Source of the DNA: an uncultured Prevotellaceae bacterium
GTDB lineage: Bacteria; Bacteroidota; Bacteroidia; Bacteroidales; Bacteroidaceae
Reading direction: 5' to 3'
NCBI GenBank assembly: GCA_902764705.1
Contig: CACWWZ010000016.1
Coordinates: 1 to 53,641, forward strand
DNA: 53,641 nt
Made by a program: the position numbers and the translations under genes. Positions 26,645 to 34,008 of the stretch are shown here, piece by piece; position 1 is the first letter of the stretch; each line of letters starts with the position of its first letter. The notes under the pieces are model-generated. The model searched no databases. It saw nothing but the letters and a program-made list of their open reading frames with translations, and was not told where the DNA came from.

Positions 26645-26708
26645 CGCAACCGTTCGCGTTAGCCCAAACAACCGTTTGCGCCTACGCAAACGACCGTTCG
26701 CGTATACG
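26645..26708. repeat. 21-22-bp tandem array of CGTTCGCG units
   Basis: Three degenerate units (starting about 26645, 26666 and 26687) share the core CAACCGTTYGCG and a palindromic CGCAAACG...CGTTYGCG relation. A 95-codon open frame on the minus strand (26453-26740) runs through this and the preceding array; I treat that frame as a by-product of the repeats. Confidence 0.8.
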
Positions 26709-26727
26709 CAAAAGCTATTGCCGAATT

Positions 26728-26790
26728 TTTTCAGGGGCACTGTTGGGGCGGGGTTAGGGCACCCTTTTTGGCAAACATAGCCCCTGAAAA
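26728..26790. repeat. 11-bp inverted repeat with a 41-nt loop
   Basis: TTTTCAGGGGC (26728-26738) is the exact reverse complement of GCCCCTGAAAA (26780-26790). With the arrays before it, this could be the end of a small non-autonomous repeat element. The remaining stretch 26791-26937 shows nothing recognisable. Confidence 0.7.
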
Positions 26791-26937
26791 GTACCTATAT
26801 ATAAAGTGGTTTCCAGAAAAAGGGGCACATGGGGCTGTGTTTTTCACGTTTTCACTATATGAACATGACTACTTTTGACTACATCGAAGATACTCTCGTT
26901 CTTTTAAGGGGAGCTGGATTTCTTTTTCTTCATATTA

Positions 26938-26969
26938 TTTGGAAATATAAAATATTTCCGCTATCTTTG
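26938..26969 (+). promoter_or_regulatory. Promoter of the small gene pair at 26998-27394
   Basis: TTTG (26938-26941), 20 bp, TATCTTTG (26962-26969): a full consensus promoter, about 28 bp before the ATG at 26998. Confidence 0.85.
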
Positions 26970-26997
26970 CACCCAGAATAATAAGAATGAAGACATT

Positions 26998-27249
26998 ATG
27001 TGTACAGTAACATTATCTTTTAACGAAAAAGACAAAGTGGCAAGCGAAAAGCTGGCTGCACTGCTTAGCACGGGGCTTTTTGTTCAGCTTAACAGACAAG
27101 AAGATCTTAATGTAGACTATAGTGACTCCACACTGTATGAGAATAGCGTTCCCATGCCTGAGGGAAAGGATTATTATAGTCCTGAAGAGCTAAGAGAGAT
27201 CCTTATTAGCGACCTTAACGAAATTTACGGAGTTAAGGATGCAGTATAA
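26998..27249 (+). CDS. 83-aa acidic protein of unknown function, first of an overlapping pair
   Basis: The protein (MCTVTLSFNEKDKVASEKLA...) has no signal peptide or membrane segment. It reads as a short beta strand, a helix (KVASEKLAALLSTG), a polar middle and a C-terminal acidic helix (SPEELREILISDLNEIYGV). I do not recognise a family. The opening 'VTLSFNEKD' and the terminal acidic helix resemble small Bacteroidales antitoxin-like proteins, and the downstream 51-codon frame overlaps its end, as in toxin-antitoxin modules. That is only an analogy. It has its own strong promoter and directly precedes the helicase cassette. Confidence 0.7.
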   Translation: MCTVTLSFNEKDKVASEKLAALLSTGLFVQLNRQEDLNVDYSDSTLYENSVPMPEGKDYYSPEELREILISDLNEIYGVKDAV

Positions 27250-27394
27250 GTATCACATTAAGCCTATTCCATTGATGGAGACATCATTACCATTCATGAC
27301 GCCTGCCATCAACAAAATATGCACGATTAACTCATCCATTCCTCTATACCCTAAGATAGTAATGGACTATCCTCGTTACACACGTGACAAGTGA
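27239..27394 (+). CDS. 51-aa small protein overlapping the 26998 gene
   Basis: An ATG at 27239 lies inside the last codons of the 83-aa gene (11-bp overlap) and opens a 51-residue frame, MQYKYHIKPIPLMETSLPFM..., ending PRYTRDK at a TGA (27392-27394). It is basic, with several Pro and Met residues, and has no obvious family. The overlap and 'YKYHIKPI' opening fit a truncated small toxin or a peptide translated by re-initiation, but it could be a spurious frame. It is followed by 162 bp holding the helicase promoter. Confidence 0.4.
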   Translation: MQYKYHIKPIPLMETSLPFMTPAINKICTINSSIPLYPKIVMDYPRYTRDK

Positions 27395-27506
27395 AATTAG
27401 ACCATTTTGCTGATGTCAGCAAAATGATAGTTGCGGGAAAAGGAGCGCATTCACTCTTAACAACAAAGTTTTTGTGGAAAAACGTTCATTGTTCGAAACA
27501 TTTTCG

Positions 27507-27514
27507 TATCTTTG
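27507..27514 (+). promoter_or_regulatory. -7 box for the helicase-NUDIX-DUF488 cassette
   Basis: TATCTTTG lies 43 bp before the ATG at 27557. The upstream TTTG (27471-27474) is too far away (32 bp), so the -33 element is weak or different. Confidence 0.6.
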
Positions 27515-27556
27515 TAGCCAATAACTTAAGACAAACTTAATATACAAGTTGGAACT

Positions 27557-29677
27557 ATGCCTAACAGATGTTTATATACAGCAACTATTAAGAAGTTTCT
27601 GGATGAGAAACCTCTTGCTGTGCTTGGCTCGCTTCACAACAATTATCACGGTGATGCACTAACAACAACTGACGAGGCTTGGAAGGGCGAAATAGACATC
27701 TTACAGCAAGTATTGGCTCCTTGGAAAGAAGAGAATGCACAGATTATTTTTGAATATGAAATTCCTCGCTTGGGTAAACGTATAGATGTGGTGCTGTTGT
27801 TGCGTGGCATTATTTTTTGTCTTGAGTTCAAGGTGGGACAAAGGGATGCTTTACAAACCGATATTGAGCAGGTGATGGACTATGCTCTAGACCTGAAGAA
27901 CTTCCATCGTTTTAGTCACGACAAGGTAATTGTGCCAATGTTAATTCCAACGAATCGCGTTTCAACTACAACGGAATTTCAGCCGTCTGTGTATGACGAC
28001 CAAATATACAACCCTCTGATTTCTGGCGCTGAACATCTTCAGGAGTTAATTACGAGTGTCCTTATTCATGCTAAGGCTACAACTGCTGAGGTGATTGACA
28101 ATTGGATTATCAGTCCTTATACTCCCACACCTACTATTATCGAAGCTGCGCGTGCTCTTTATGAAAACCACTCAGTTGAGGACATCACTCGCCACGAAGC
28201 AGATAAGGTTTCTACTGATCGTACCATCAATTACATACTACAGGTTATCGAACAAAGCAAAGCACATAATAAGAAAAGCATTTGTTTTGTGACTGGCGTC
28301 CCTGGGGCAGGCAAAACGCTGGTGGGTTTGGATGTGGCTATAAAGCAAACCTACAAGAATGGTGAGTTGGATAAGGAGAATGGTGCCGTTTACTTGTCTG
28401 GTAATGGACCACTTGTGGCTGTACTGACAGAAGCGTTAGCACGTGACAACCAAAAGAAATGTGTATCCAAAGGCGAACGGAAGAATCTCTCGGACTCAAG
28501 GCGTGAAGTGAGCGAGTTCATTCAGATCATTCACCGCTATCGTGACAATATGCTTGCCAAGATCAAGAATCCTGTGGAGAATGGCATTGTGGAGATAGAC
28601 CCAGATAAAGCGATTCATTTGGAGCATACCGGATACGGCGAGGTGGAGCATGTGGCGATCTTTGATGAGGCTCAGCGTAGTTGGACGCACAAACGTATTG
28701 CCGACTACCTTAAACGAGGTGGCACATACGGCAATAAATTGAAGGTACCCAACTTTCCTATGTCAGAGGCAGAGTTCTTGATTTGGTCGCTCGACCAACG
28801 CGAGGACTGGGCTGTCATTGTTTGTCTTGTGGGAGGTGGTCAGGAAATCAATACTGGCGAGGCCGGTATTACTGAGTGGATTAAAGCATTGAATTCCATG
28901 TTCAAGCATTGGGATGTCTATATTTCAGATAAACTAACTGATGCTGAATACGCAGAAGGGCGCGTAAACGAGCTGCTTCAAAATAATAATAGAGTGACTT
29001 TTGCAGAGGATTTGCATCTGGCAGTAAGCCTACGTTCCTTCAGGGCAGAAACTCTATCAGCATTTGTGCACTCAACGCTTGCATTCCGTTCGGATGCAGC
29101 AGGTCTGTACAAGGATGTGGCAAGCAGAAACTATCCGATTGTACTGACTCGTGATATGGATACCGCAAGGGCTTGGTTAAGGAAACAGGCTCGTGGAACA
29201 CAACAAACCGGTATTCTCGTGACCAAAGTGGCTGCACGTTTCAAGCCTTTGGCTGTCCATATCCTTGCGCAAGACGAAGATAATGCTGTACATTGGTTCC
29301 TTGAAGATAAAACAGACAACCCCTCCTCGAATTATTTAGAGGATGCGGCTACAGAGATACAAGTGCAGGGTTTGGAACTTGACTATGCTTGTGTACTTTG
29401 GGATGCTGACATGAGATATGAGGATGGCGTTTGGGGATTCTATAAGTTCAACGGCAAGAACAAGTGGAATCCTGAAAACAATAAGGAAACCCAGAAATAT
29501 ATGCTCAATGCCTATCGCGTGCTACTAACACGTGCCCGTCAAGGAATTATTATCTGTATCCCCAATGGCAATAGCCGTCTTACACCTGAGGGCTTCCCTG
29601 AAGATCCTACACGTTTGCCTGAGTTCTATGATGGGACTTATAATTATTTGAAGTCACTTGGAATCAAGGAGATATGA
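27557..29677 (+). CDS. PD-(D/E)xK nuclease-like domain fused to a DUF2075-type helicase/ATPase
   Basis: The 706-aa protein has two parts. Residues about 60-115 match a restriction-endonuclease-like core: FEYEIPRLGKRIDVVLLL (D77), then CLEFKVG with E90 and K92 (a D...ExK arrangement). From about 220 onward is a DUF2075-type P-loop domain: Walker A TGVPGAGKT (246-254), Walker B/DEAQ box FDEAQRSW (369-376), motif III-like VGGGQEINTGEAG (425-437) and a C-terminal YRVLLTRARQG (near 665-675), the arginine motif VI of superfamily 1 helicases. It should bind DNA or RNA and use ATP; cutting is inferred only from the D/E/K residues. It overlaps the NUDIX gene by 4 bp. Base composition is more AT-rich than carB upstream. 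Confidence 0.88.
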   Translation: MPNRCLYTATIKKFLDEKPLAVLGSLHNNYHGDALTTTDEAWKGEIDILQQVLAPWKEENAQIIFEYEIPRLGKRIDVVLLLRGIIFCLEFKVGQRDALQTDIEQVMDYALDLKNFHRFSHDKVIVPMLIPTNRVSTTTEFQPSVYDDQIYNPLISGAEHLQELITSVLIHAKATTAEVIDNWIISPYTPTPTIIEAARALYENHSVEDITRHEADKVSTDRTINYILQVIEQSKAHNKKSICFVTGVPGAGKTLVGLDVAIKQTYKNGELDKENGAVYLSGNGPLVAVLTEALARDNQKKCVSKGERKNLSDSRREVSEFIQIIHRYRDNMLAKIKNPVENGIVEIDPDKAIHLEHTGYGEVEHVAIFDEAQRSWTHKRIADYLKRGGTYGNKLKVPNFPMSEAEFLIWSLDQREDWAVIVCLVGGGQEINTGEAGITEWIKALNSMFKHWDVYISDKLTDAEYAEGRVNELLQNNNRVTFAEDLHLAVSLRSFRAETLSAFVHSTLAFRSDAAGLYKDVASRNYPIVLTRDMDTARAWLRKQARGTQQTGILVTKVAARFKPLAVHILAQDEDNAVHWFLEDKTDNPSSNYLEDAATEIQVQGLELDYACVLWDADMRYEDGVWGFYKFNGKNKWNPENNKETQKYMLNAYRVLLTRARQGIIICIPNGNSRLTPEGFPEDPTRLPEFYDGTYNYLKSLGIKEI

Positions 29678-30060
29678 AACAGATAGAAGTCGTAGCAGCG
29701 ATCATTCGCAAAGAAGATAAGATTTTCGCCACACAAAGAGGATATGGCGAATGGAAAGACTGGTGGGAGTTCCCTGGTGGAAAAATGGAGCCAGGGGAGA
29801 CACCAGAGGAGGCTTTGAAACGGGAAATTCGCGAAGAGCTGTCAACGGAGATTAGTGTGGATGAGTTCCTTTGTACAGTAGAGTATGATTATCCCAAGTT
29901 CCATCTCACCATGCATTGCTATCTTTGCTCATTGCTGACAGAAGCGCTGCATCTGAACGAACATGAAGCAGCACGCTGGCTCTCGATGAATAATCTCGAT
30001 AGCGTCGAATGGTTGCCTGCGGATTTGGAAGTTGTAGATGAACTAAAAAAGCAGATATAG
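29674..30060 (+). CDS. MutT-type NUDIX hydrolase
   Basis: The 128-aa protein is a compact (d)NTP pyrophosphohydrolase. Residues 35-58 form a NUDIX box, GGKMEPGETPEEALKREIREEL, matching Gx5Ex7REUxEEx(G/S)U; here the last Gly is Ser. The preceding GEWKDWWEFPGGK is typical of MutT enzymes that act on 8-oxo-dGTP, and the C-terminal WLPADLEVVDELK is the usual ending. Its ATG overlaps the helicase gene's stop (ATGA at 29674-29677) and its own stop is 1 bp from the DUF488 gene, so the three are co-translated. A role in cleaning or producing nucleotides for the cassette is likely; the true substrate is unknown. Confidence 0.9.
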   Translation: MKQIEVVAAIIRKEDKIFATQRGYGEWKDWWEFPGGKMEPGETPEEALKREIREELSTEISVDEFLCTVEYDYPKFHLTMHCYLCSLLTEALHLNEHEAARWLSMNNLDSVEWLPADLEVVDELKKQI

Positions 30061-30061
30061 T

Positions 30062-30679
30062 ATGAAACTATATACAGTAGGACATTCCAATCATACACAA
30101 GAAGAGTTCTTGAACTTGCTTGTATCCCATGGCATTAACCTTGTGGCTGACGTGAGGAGTGTGCCTGCCAGTAACTATAATCCTCAATTCAACCAAGAGA
30201 CCCTATCGGCCTTTCTTTCGAATCATGGTATTATCTATCAATTCTTTGGCAAAGAACTTGGAGCCCGACGAATGGATAGCATTAACGCAGATGGTCAAGT
30301 TGACTTTGAACAGGCTATTCATTCTTCTCTGTTCAAACAGGGTGTCGATAGAATCCTGTCACAGTTTGCAAAGAATAACGTAACACTAATGTGCTCCGAA
30401 GCAAATCCTTTAGAATGTCATCGTTTTGCTCTTGTTGCTCGTTATTTTTACGAACATGGTGTAGAAGTTTTCCATATTTTAAAAGATGCTTCCATAGTTA
30501 GTCATCAGATTATGGAACGCCAAATGGTTACAGACTATCTTCGTGCACGAAAACCAATGCTACCAGAGGTAGATGAACTTTTTGGCACGTACACCAAAGA
30601 ACAGCAGTTATCTGATGCGTACAGGCTGAAAAACAAAGAAATAGGTTTTAGGTTGAATCAAGAAGTTTTTATCGACTAA
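30062..30679 (+). CDS. DUF488 family protein
   Basis: The 205-aa product contains the DUF488 motifs: YTVGHSN at residues 4-10, ADVRSVPAS (29-37) and CSEANPLECHR (111-121), whose Cys and His-Arg resemble a rhodanese- or phosphatase-type active site. Biochemical function is not established. DUF488 genes are often seen next to nuclease or helicase genes in mobile or defence contexts. The C-terminal 60 residues (from MERQMVTDYLRA) are helical and vary within the family. It lies 1 bp after NUDIX and 4 bp before the next gene. Confidence 0.88.
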   Translation: MKLYTVGHSNHTQEEFLNLLVSHGINLVADVRSVPASNYNPQFNQETLSAFLSNHGIIYQFFGKELGARRMDSINADGQVDFEQAIHSSLFKQGVDRILSQFAKNNVTLMCSEANPLECHRFALVARYFYEHGVEVFHILKDASIVSHQIMERQMVTDYLRARKPMLPEVDELFGTYTKEQQLSDAYRLKNKEIGFRLNQEVFID

Positions 30680-30683
30680 TACT

Positions 30684-31694
30684 ATGGACACCTATTTCAT
30701 TTGTCTTGCTAATTCGTATAAACGTGGAGGACGTTGTATTGCTGGTGTTGAGATTGATATTGACAGCAATAATCATTGGAAAGTTAAACGTAATGCAGAT
30801 GGAAGTCCTAAATGGATTCGTCCCATTTCACAAACTACTGAATATGGTGAAATACCAGAAGGTGAGGCTTGTCATTTTCCATTGCTTTCAGTGGTACGAA
30901 TTACAGATGTTGTGCCTAGCCCCAACATGTCGCATTCTGAGGATGTCTATTATAAACAGATGTATGCTCTTGGTAGAGTTCCTTTACATTCGCAAGTTCT
31001 CAGTGAGTTGACGGATGACATTCATCCTTTATTATTTTACAATACCGATTATTCCATTTCCATTGAATCGTATGAGAATGGTGACTACTCTCTTATGATG
31101 GTTCATCCAGAAGGAATATCTTTCCACCTTGATCCATCGAAAAATCGGGCAAAGTATTTTATGACTTTCAAATACAATGAAGTAGTATATGACTTTAAGG
31201 TAACAGATCCCTATTTTTATCAGTATATTGAGCAGCATCCTGATGCAATAGAAAAACTTTCCGATGTGTACGTTACGCTATCGTTAGGTTTGGAATATGA
31301 AAGCAGGCATCATAAGTTGATAGCTGCAATGATTATTCCATCGGTAGAATCATCTCTAAAGGATCCATTTGTAATTCGACAAGATATCCTTCGCGAAAAG
31401 TCCGTACGACCTTTCACCAATAAGGAGCGTAAAGCCTGTAAACGTTGTTTTGTTGTCCCCAGCCAACATGGTTTTTCCGCATGTATGAAAATGAGGGATG
31501 GCAAGGAGCAGTTCATAACAATAGCTGAAGGTTGTCATGTTGAATCATGGCAAGTCATCAACCTCAAAAAAGCGCTTCTTATTTTTTACGAAAACGCCGA
31601 TGGCAATGAAGTCAAACGGATTAGGATCTCTGTTAGAACTAAAGGGAGTGTGCTTGACAGGATATTATCATTCTTCCTGAGAAAAAAAGGTTAA
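30684..31694 (+). CDS. Cassette protein of unknown fold, possibly dual OB domain
   Basis: The 336-aa protein begins MDTYFICLANSYKRGGRCIAGVEI and then shows alternating short beta strands with two apparent similar beta-rich halves (about 1-130 and 140-330). This pattern and the DUF488 neighbour fit proteins annotated elsewhere as 'dual OB domain'. I cannot confirm the fold. Residues KERKACKRCFVV contain a CxxC-like pair (ACKRC) that could bind metal or be chance. It ends in a basic tail (RILSFFLRKKG). It has low GC, is 4 bp behind DUF488 and ends 8 bp before the convergent 31702 gene. An OB fold would suggest nucleic-acid binding. Confidence 0.6.
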   Translation: MDTYFICLANSYKRGGRCIAGVEIDIDSNNHWKVKRNADGSPKWIRPISQTTEYGEIPEGEACHFPLLSVVRITDVVPSPNMSHSEDVYYKQMYALGRVPLHSQVLSELTDDIHPLLFYNTDYSISIESYENGDYSLMMVHPEGISFHLDPSKNRAKYFMTFKYNEVVYDFKVTDPYFYQYIEQHPDAIEKLSDVYVTLSLGLEYESRHHKLIAAMIIPSVESSLKDPFVIRQDILREKSVRPFTNKERKACKRCFVVPSQHGFSACMKMRDGKEQFITIAEGCHVESWQVINLKKALLIFYENADGNEVKRIRISVRTKGSVLDRILSFFLRKKG

Positions 31695-31701
31695 CACAAA
31701 A

Positions 31702-32286
31702 CTACTGATACTCAATCTCCCTTACCGTAAGTTCGTCGGGCTGAAGTCCATCCACACAATGAAGGTAACAGAGCACCCAGTTGCCGTATTCGTCGTATTC
31801 ATAGGTGAGATCGGAAACCAGCGTGTAGTGAGGTGTGTCTGAGAATCCGTGGGTGAAATCGTCGCCATAGAACGCATCTTCCATGTGTATCAGTTCCCTG
31901 TGTTCGTTGTAGTCGCGACGAAAAATCCAAGAGAGTTTGCCGTCTTTGTAGTCATAATTAACGGTATGGGGCTTGAATTCTTTTTGCGCCATTTTCTTGG
32001 CTCTTTCAGCTAGTTCTTCAGCATTATACCGATAGACTTGCCATCTGTCTTCTTGTTGGTCAAGTCCCATGACGGTGACTTCGCATTGTGGGATGCCCTG
32101 CTCATCGTAATAAGTGTCTCTGCATGAATAGAGTTGGAAAGTTATACCATTGTATTCTGCGGTATGCCCAGAATTCTCACCCTCTGGATTGCAAATGGCT
32201 TTCATCGCGTCGTAAAGAGGGTGAGAAGAGTCGTAGTTCTTCTCACGGATGTGCTTGAACTTATATGGTGCGTTGTTGTGTTCCAT
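31702..32286 (-). CDS. 194-aa protein of unknown function
   Basis: The longest open frame reaches 32631, but its first part has no protein character and a promoter box lies at 32312-32319. The ATG at 32286 (MEHNNAPYKFKHIREKN) is therefore preferred, giving a leader of about 20 nt. The protein is soluble, polar and rich in Tyr, Asp and Glu. Phrases such as DLTYEYDEYGNWVLCYLHC resemble the 'YEYDxxGNW' repeat seen in Rhs-like or YD-like Bacteroidales proteins, but only one copy is visible. I do not recognise a family. It is convergent with the accessory cassette and may mark its border. Confidence 0.65.
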   Translation of the reverse strand: MEHNNAPYKFKHIREKNYDSSHPLYDAMKAICNPEGENSGHTAEYNGITFQLYSCRDTYYDEQGIPQCEVTVMGLDQQEDRWQVYRYNAEELAERAKKMAQKEFKPHTVNYDYKDGKLSWIFRRDYNEHRELIHMEDAFYGDDFTHGFSDTPHYTLVSDLTYEYDEYGNWVLCYLHCVDGLQPDELTVREIEYQ

Positions 32287-32311
32287 CGTAACCTTTTGTT
32301 TACTCAGCATG

Positions 32312-32319
32312 CAAAGATA
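32312..32319 (-). promoter_or_regulatory. -7 box for the 31702-32286 gene
   Basis: Minus strand TATCTTTG, 25 bp before the ATG at 32286. It supports the short start over the long open frame. Confidence 0.65.
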
Positions 32320-32373
32320 AGAAAAAAAAAGAGAAAACGAATCATTTTGGCTATAACTTTCGCAAAAAAGTTG

Positions 32374-32381
32374 TATCTTTG
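32374..32381 (+). promoter_or_regulatory. -7 box for a short transcript upstream of rsmG
   Basis: TATCTTTG, with TTTG 24 bp upstream (32346-32349), slightly farther than ideal. The transcript would include the 20-codon frame at 32450 and could run into rsmG. Confidence 0.6.
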
Positions 32382-32449
32382 CAGTTGAAAGATGGATCAC
32401 GAGACTCAGATCCATTTTGGAACAGAAACTACTATAAATTAATAGAACT

Positions 32450-32512
32450 ATGAGACATCGAATAAAAGCAGGAAAGATTTTTCCACGCTTACGCGCCGCA
32501 GACTTCTTCTGA
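32450..32512 (+). CDS. Possible 20-aa leader peptide upstream of rsmG
   Basis: MRHRIKAGKIFPRLRAADFF is encoded from an ATG about 60 nt behind the promoter box at 32374. Its last codons lie in a hairpin, GCCGC (about 32494) pairing with GCGGC (about 32516), which brackets the stop TGA. A strongly basic leader ending in Phe-Phe beside a hairpin fits a ribosome-controlled leader, but chance is possible. Between this and rsmG (32513-32698) I see the rsmG promoter and nothing else. Confidence 0.4.
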   Translation: MRHRIKAGKIFPRLRAADFF

Positions 32513-32662
32513 TGCGGCCATGCGGCCATTGCGGACGACCCTTTTCGCTCGAAAATGAAAATAAATATAAATTTAGTTTTCATTTTACTCGCTTTTTCGT
32601 ACCTTTCACCCTTGGTGAATGTAGGATGCATCTCGGAAATAAAAGAAAAAAAATGTTTTTTC

Positions 32663-32693
32663 TTTGTATTTCACTCGATTTTCACTACCTTTG
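32663..32693 (+). promoter_or_regulatory. Promoter of rsmG, placed for a leaderless mRNA
   Basis: TTTG (32663-32666), 19 bp, TACCTTTG (32686-32693). The ATG of rsmG is at 32699-32701, so transcription should start on or next to the start codon. Confidence 0.8.
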
Positions 32694-32698
32694 TCCCC

Positions 32699-33325
32699 AT
32701 GAACGCAGAAATTATTGAGAAATACTTCCCGCAGCTGACGGACGAGCAACGAGAGCAGTTTGCGATGCTCGACGGGCTGTATCGTGATTGGAACGCGAAA
32801 ATCAACGTCATTTCGCGCAAGGACATTGACAACCTCTACGAGCATCATGTGCTGCACTCGCTGGCCATTGCTAAGATGCTTCGTTTTCGCCCGGGAACCC
32901 GCATTCTGGACTTCGGTACGGGAGGCGGTTTCCCGGGAATACCTTTGGCCATACTGTTTCCCGAGTGTCACTTCAAACTCATCGACGGCACGGGCAAGAA
33001 GATCCGTGTGGCACAGGAGGTGGTGAATGCCACGGGACTGAAGAACTGCGAGCCGTGCCATCTGCGCGGAGAAGAGGAGAAGGGCAAGTACGACTTCATC
33101 GTGAGCCGTGCGGTGATGCCCCTACCCGACCTCGTGAAGATTGTGCGCAAGAACATCGCGAAAGAGAGCCGCAATGCGCTTCCCAACGGCATTCTGTGTC
33201 TGAAGGGCGGTAATCTGGAGGGTGAGTTGCAGCCGTTCCGCAAAATCGTGGACACGGCGGAATTGTCGCAGTGGTTCAGCGATGAATGGTTTAAGGAAAA
33301 GAATGTCATCTACCTGCCGGCGTGA
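32699..33325 (+). CDS. rsmG: 16S rRNA (guanine-527-N7)-methyltransferase RsmG
   Basis: RsmG (GidB) methylates G527 in 16S rRNA. The frame is open from 32555, but the family normally begins near MNAEIIEKYFPQLT, and the promoter at 32663-32693 lies inside the extension, so I start at 32699 (208 aa). The SAM loop RILDFGTGGGFPGIPLAI (68-85) is the family hallmark, preceded by NVISRKDIDNLYEHHVLHSLAI (36-57), and FIVSRAVMPLPDL (about 124-136) matches the usual 'SRAVA.L..L'. A 33-bp spacer repeat separates it from the MBL-fold gene. Confidence 0.93.
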   Translation: MNAEIIEKYFPQLTDEQREQFAMLDGLYRDWNAKINVISRKDIDNLYEHHVLHSLAIAKMLRFRPGTRILDFGTGGGFPGIPLAILFPECHFKLIDGTGKKIRVAQEVVNATGLKNCEPCHLRGEEEKGKYDFIVSRAVMPLPDLVKIVRKNIAKESRNALPNGILCLKGGNLEGELQPFRKIVDTAELSQWFSDEWFKEKNVIYLPA

Positions 33326-33357
33326 GAATTAAGAGTTAAGAATTAAGAATTAAGAGG
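33325..33357 (+). repeat. Spacer repeat between rsmG and the MBL-fold gene
   Basis: The plus (sense) strand reads GAATTAAGAGTTAAGAATTAAG-like units to the start of the next gene. Confidence 0.85.
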
Positions 33358-33363
33358 AGTTCA

Positions 33364-34008
33364 ATGTTCAAAGTTCAAAGAATAGAGTGTAACCCGTTGC
33401 AGGAGAACTGCTACGTGGTGAGCGACGAAAGCCGTGAGTGTGTCATTATCGACTGCGGGGCTTACTACGACGAGGAGTGTGAGGCTATTCACCGTTACAT
33501 CAGCGACAACGGGCTGAAACCCGTGCATCTGCTGGCCACGCATGGTCACCTGGACCACAATTTCGGCAATGCCTACATCTGGCGCACCTATGGCTTGAAG
33601 GCTGAGATCTGTGCTGACGACGAGGACTTGCTGGCGAAGCTTCCACTGCACGCCCGCGAGCTGTTCGGTATGGAGATTACGGACGAGCAGCCCCCGATAG
33701 GTCGCCTGCTTCAGAATGGCGACACCATCTCCTTCGGTACGCACCAGCTAACGGTGATGCGCACCCCGGGACACTCACACGGCTCAGCGCTATTTTATTG
33801 TGAAGCGGAAAAGACGGTGTTCACGGGTGACACGCTGTTCCGGATGAGCATTGGACGCACGGACTTCCCCGAAGGCAGCTGGAAGGAGATGGACGAAAGT
33901 CTGCATAACGTGGTAGCACGATTGCCACAAGAGACGACGGTGCTGCCGGGACACGGACCCAAGACATCGATTGCAGACGAAACAACATACAATCCGTATC
34001 TTAGATAA
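33364..34008 (+). CDS. MBL-fold (glyoxalase II-like) metallo-hydrolase
   Basis: The 214-aa enzyme carries the metallo-beta-lactamase metal motif THGHLDH (59-65), the later ligands in TPGHSHGS (about 139-146) and FTGDTLF (about 157-163), and a final GHGPKTSI with the last His. This is a binuclear Zn site of hydroxyacylglutathione-hydrolase/YcbL type; the substrate is likely a thioester or related ester. Odd: the first codons (TTCAAAGTTCAAAG, encoding FKVQR) look like a spacer repeat. It might have grown into the N-terminus, although similar residues occur in homologues. It follows rsmG by 38 bp. Confidence 0.88.
   Translation: MFKVQRIECNPLQENCYVVSDESRECVIIDCGAYYDEECEAIHRYISDNGLKPVHLLATHGHLDHNFGNAYIWRTYGLKAEICADDEDLLAKLPLHARELFGMEITDEQPPIGRLLQNGDTISFGTHQLTVMRTPGHSHGSALFYCEAEKTVFTGDTLFRMSIGRTDFPEGSWKEMDESLHNVVARLPQETTVLPGHGPKTSIADETTYNPYLR

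Noticed and set aside
26453-26740. 95-codon minus-strand frame
   Set aside because: It runs through two tandem arrays; the residues are explained by repeat translation and Arg/Pro-rich low complexity.
32287-32631. N-terminal extension of the 31702 protein
   Set aside because: Its sequence is low-complexity and overlaps the promoter box at 32312-32319.
32555-32698. N-terminal extension of RsmG
   Set aside because: It contains the promoter of rsmG, and the extra residues are not conserved in the family.
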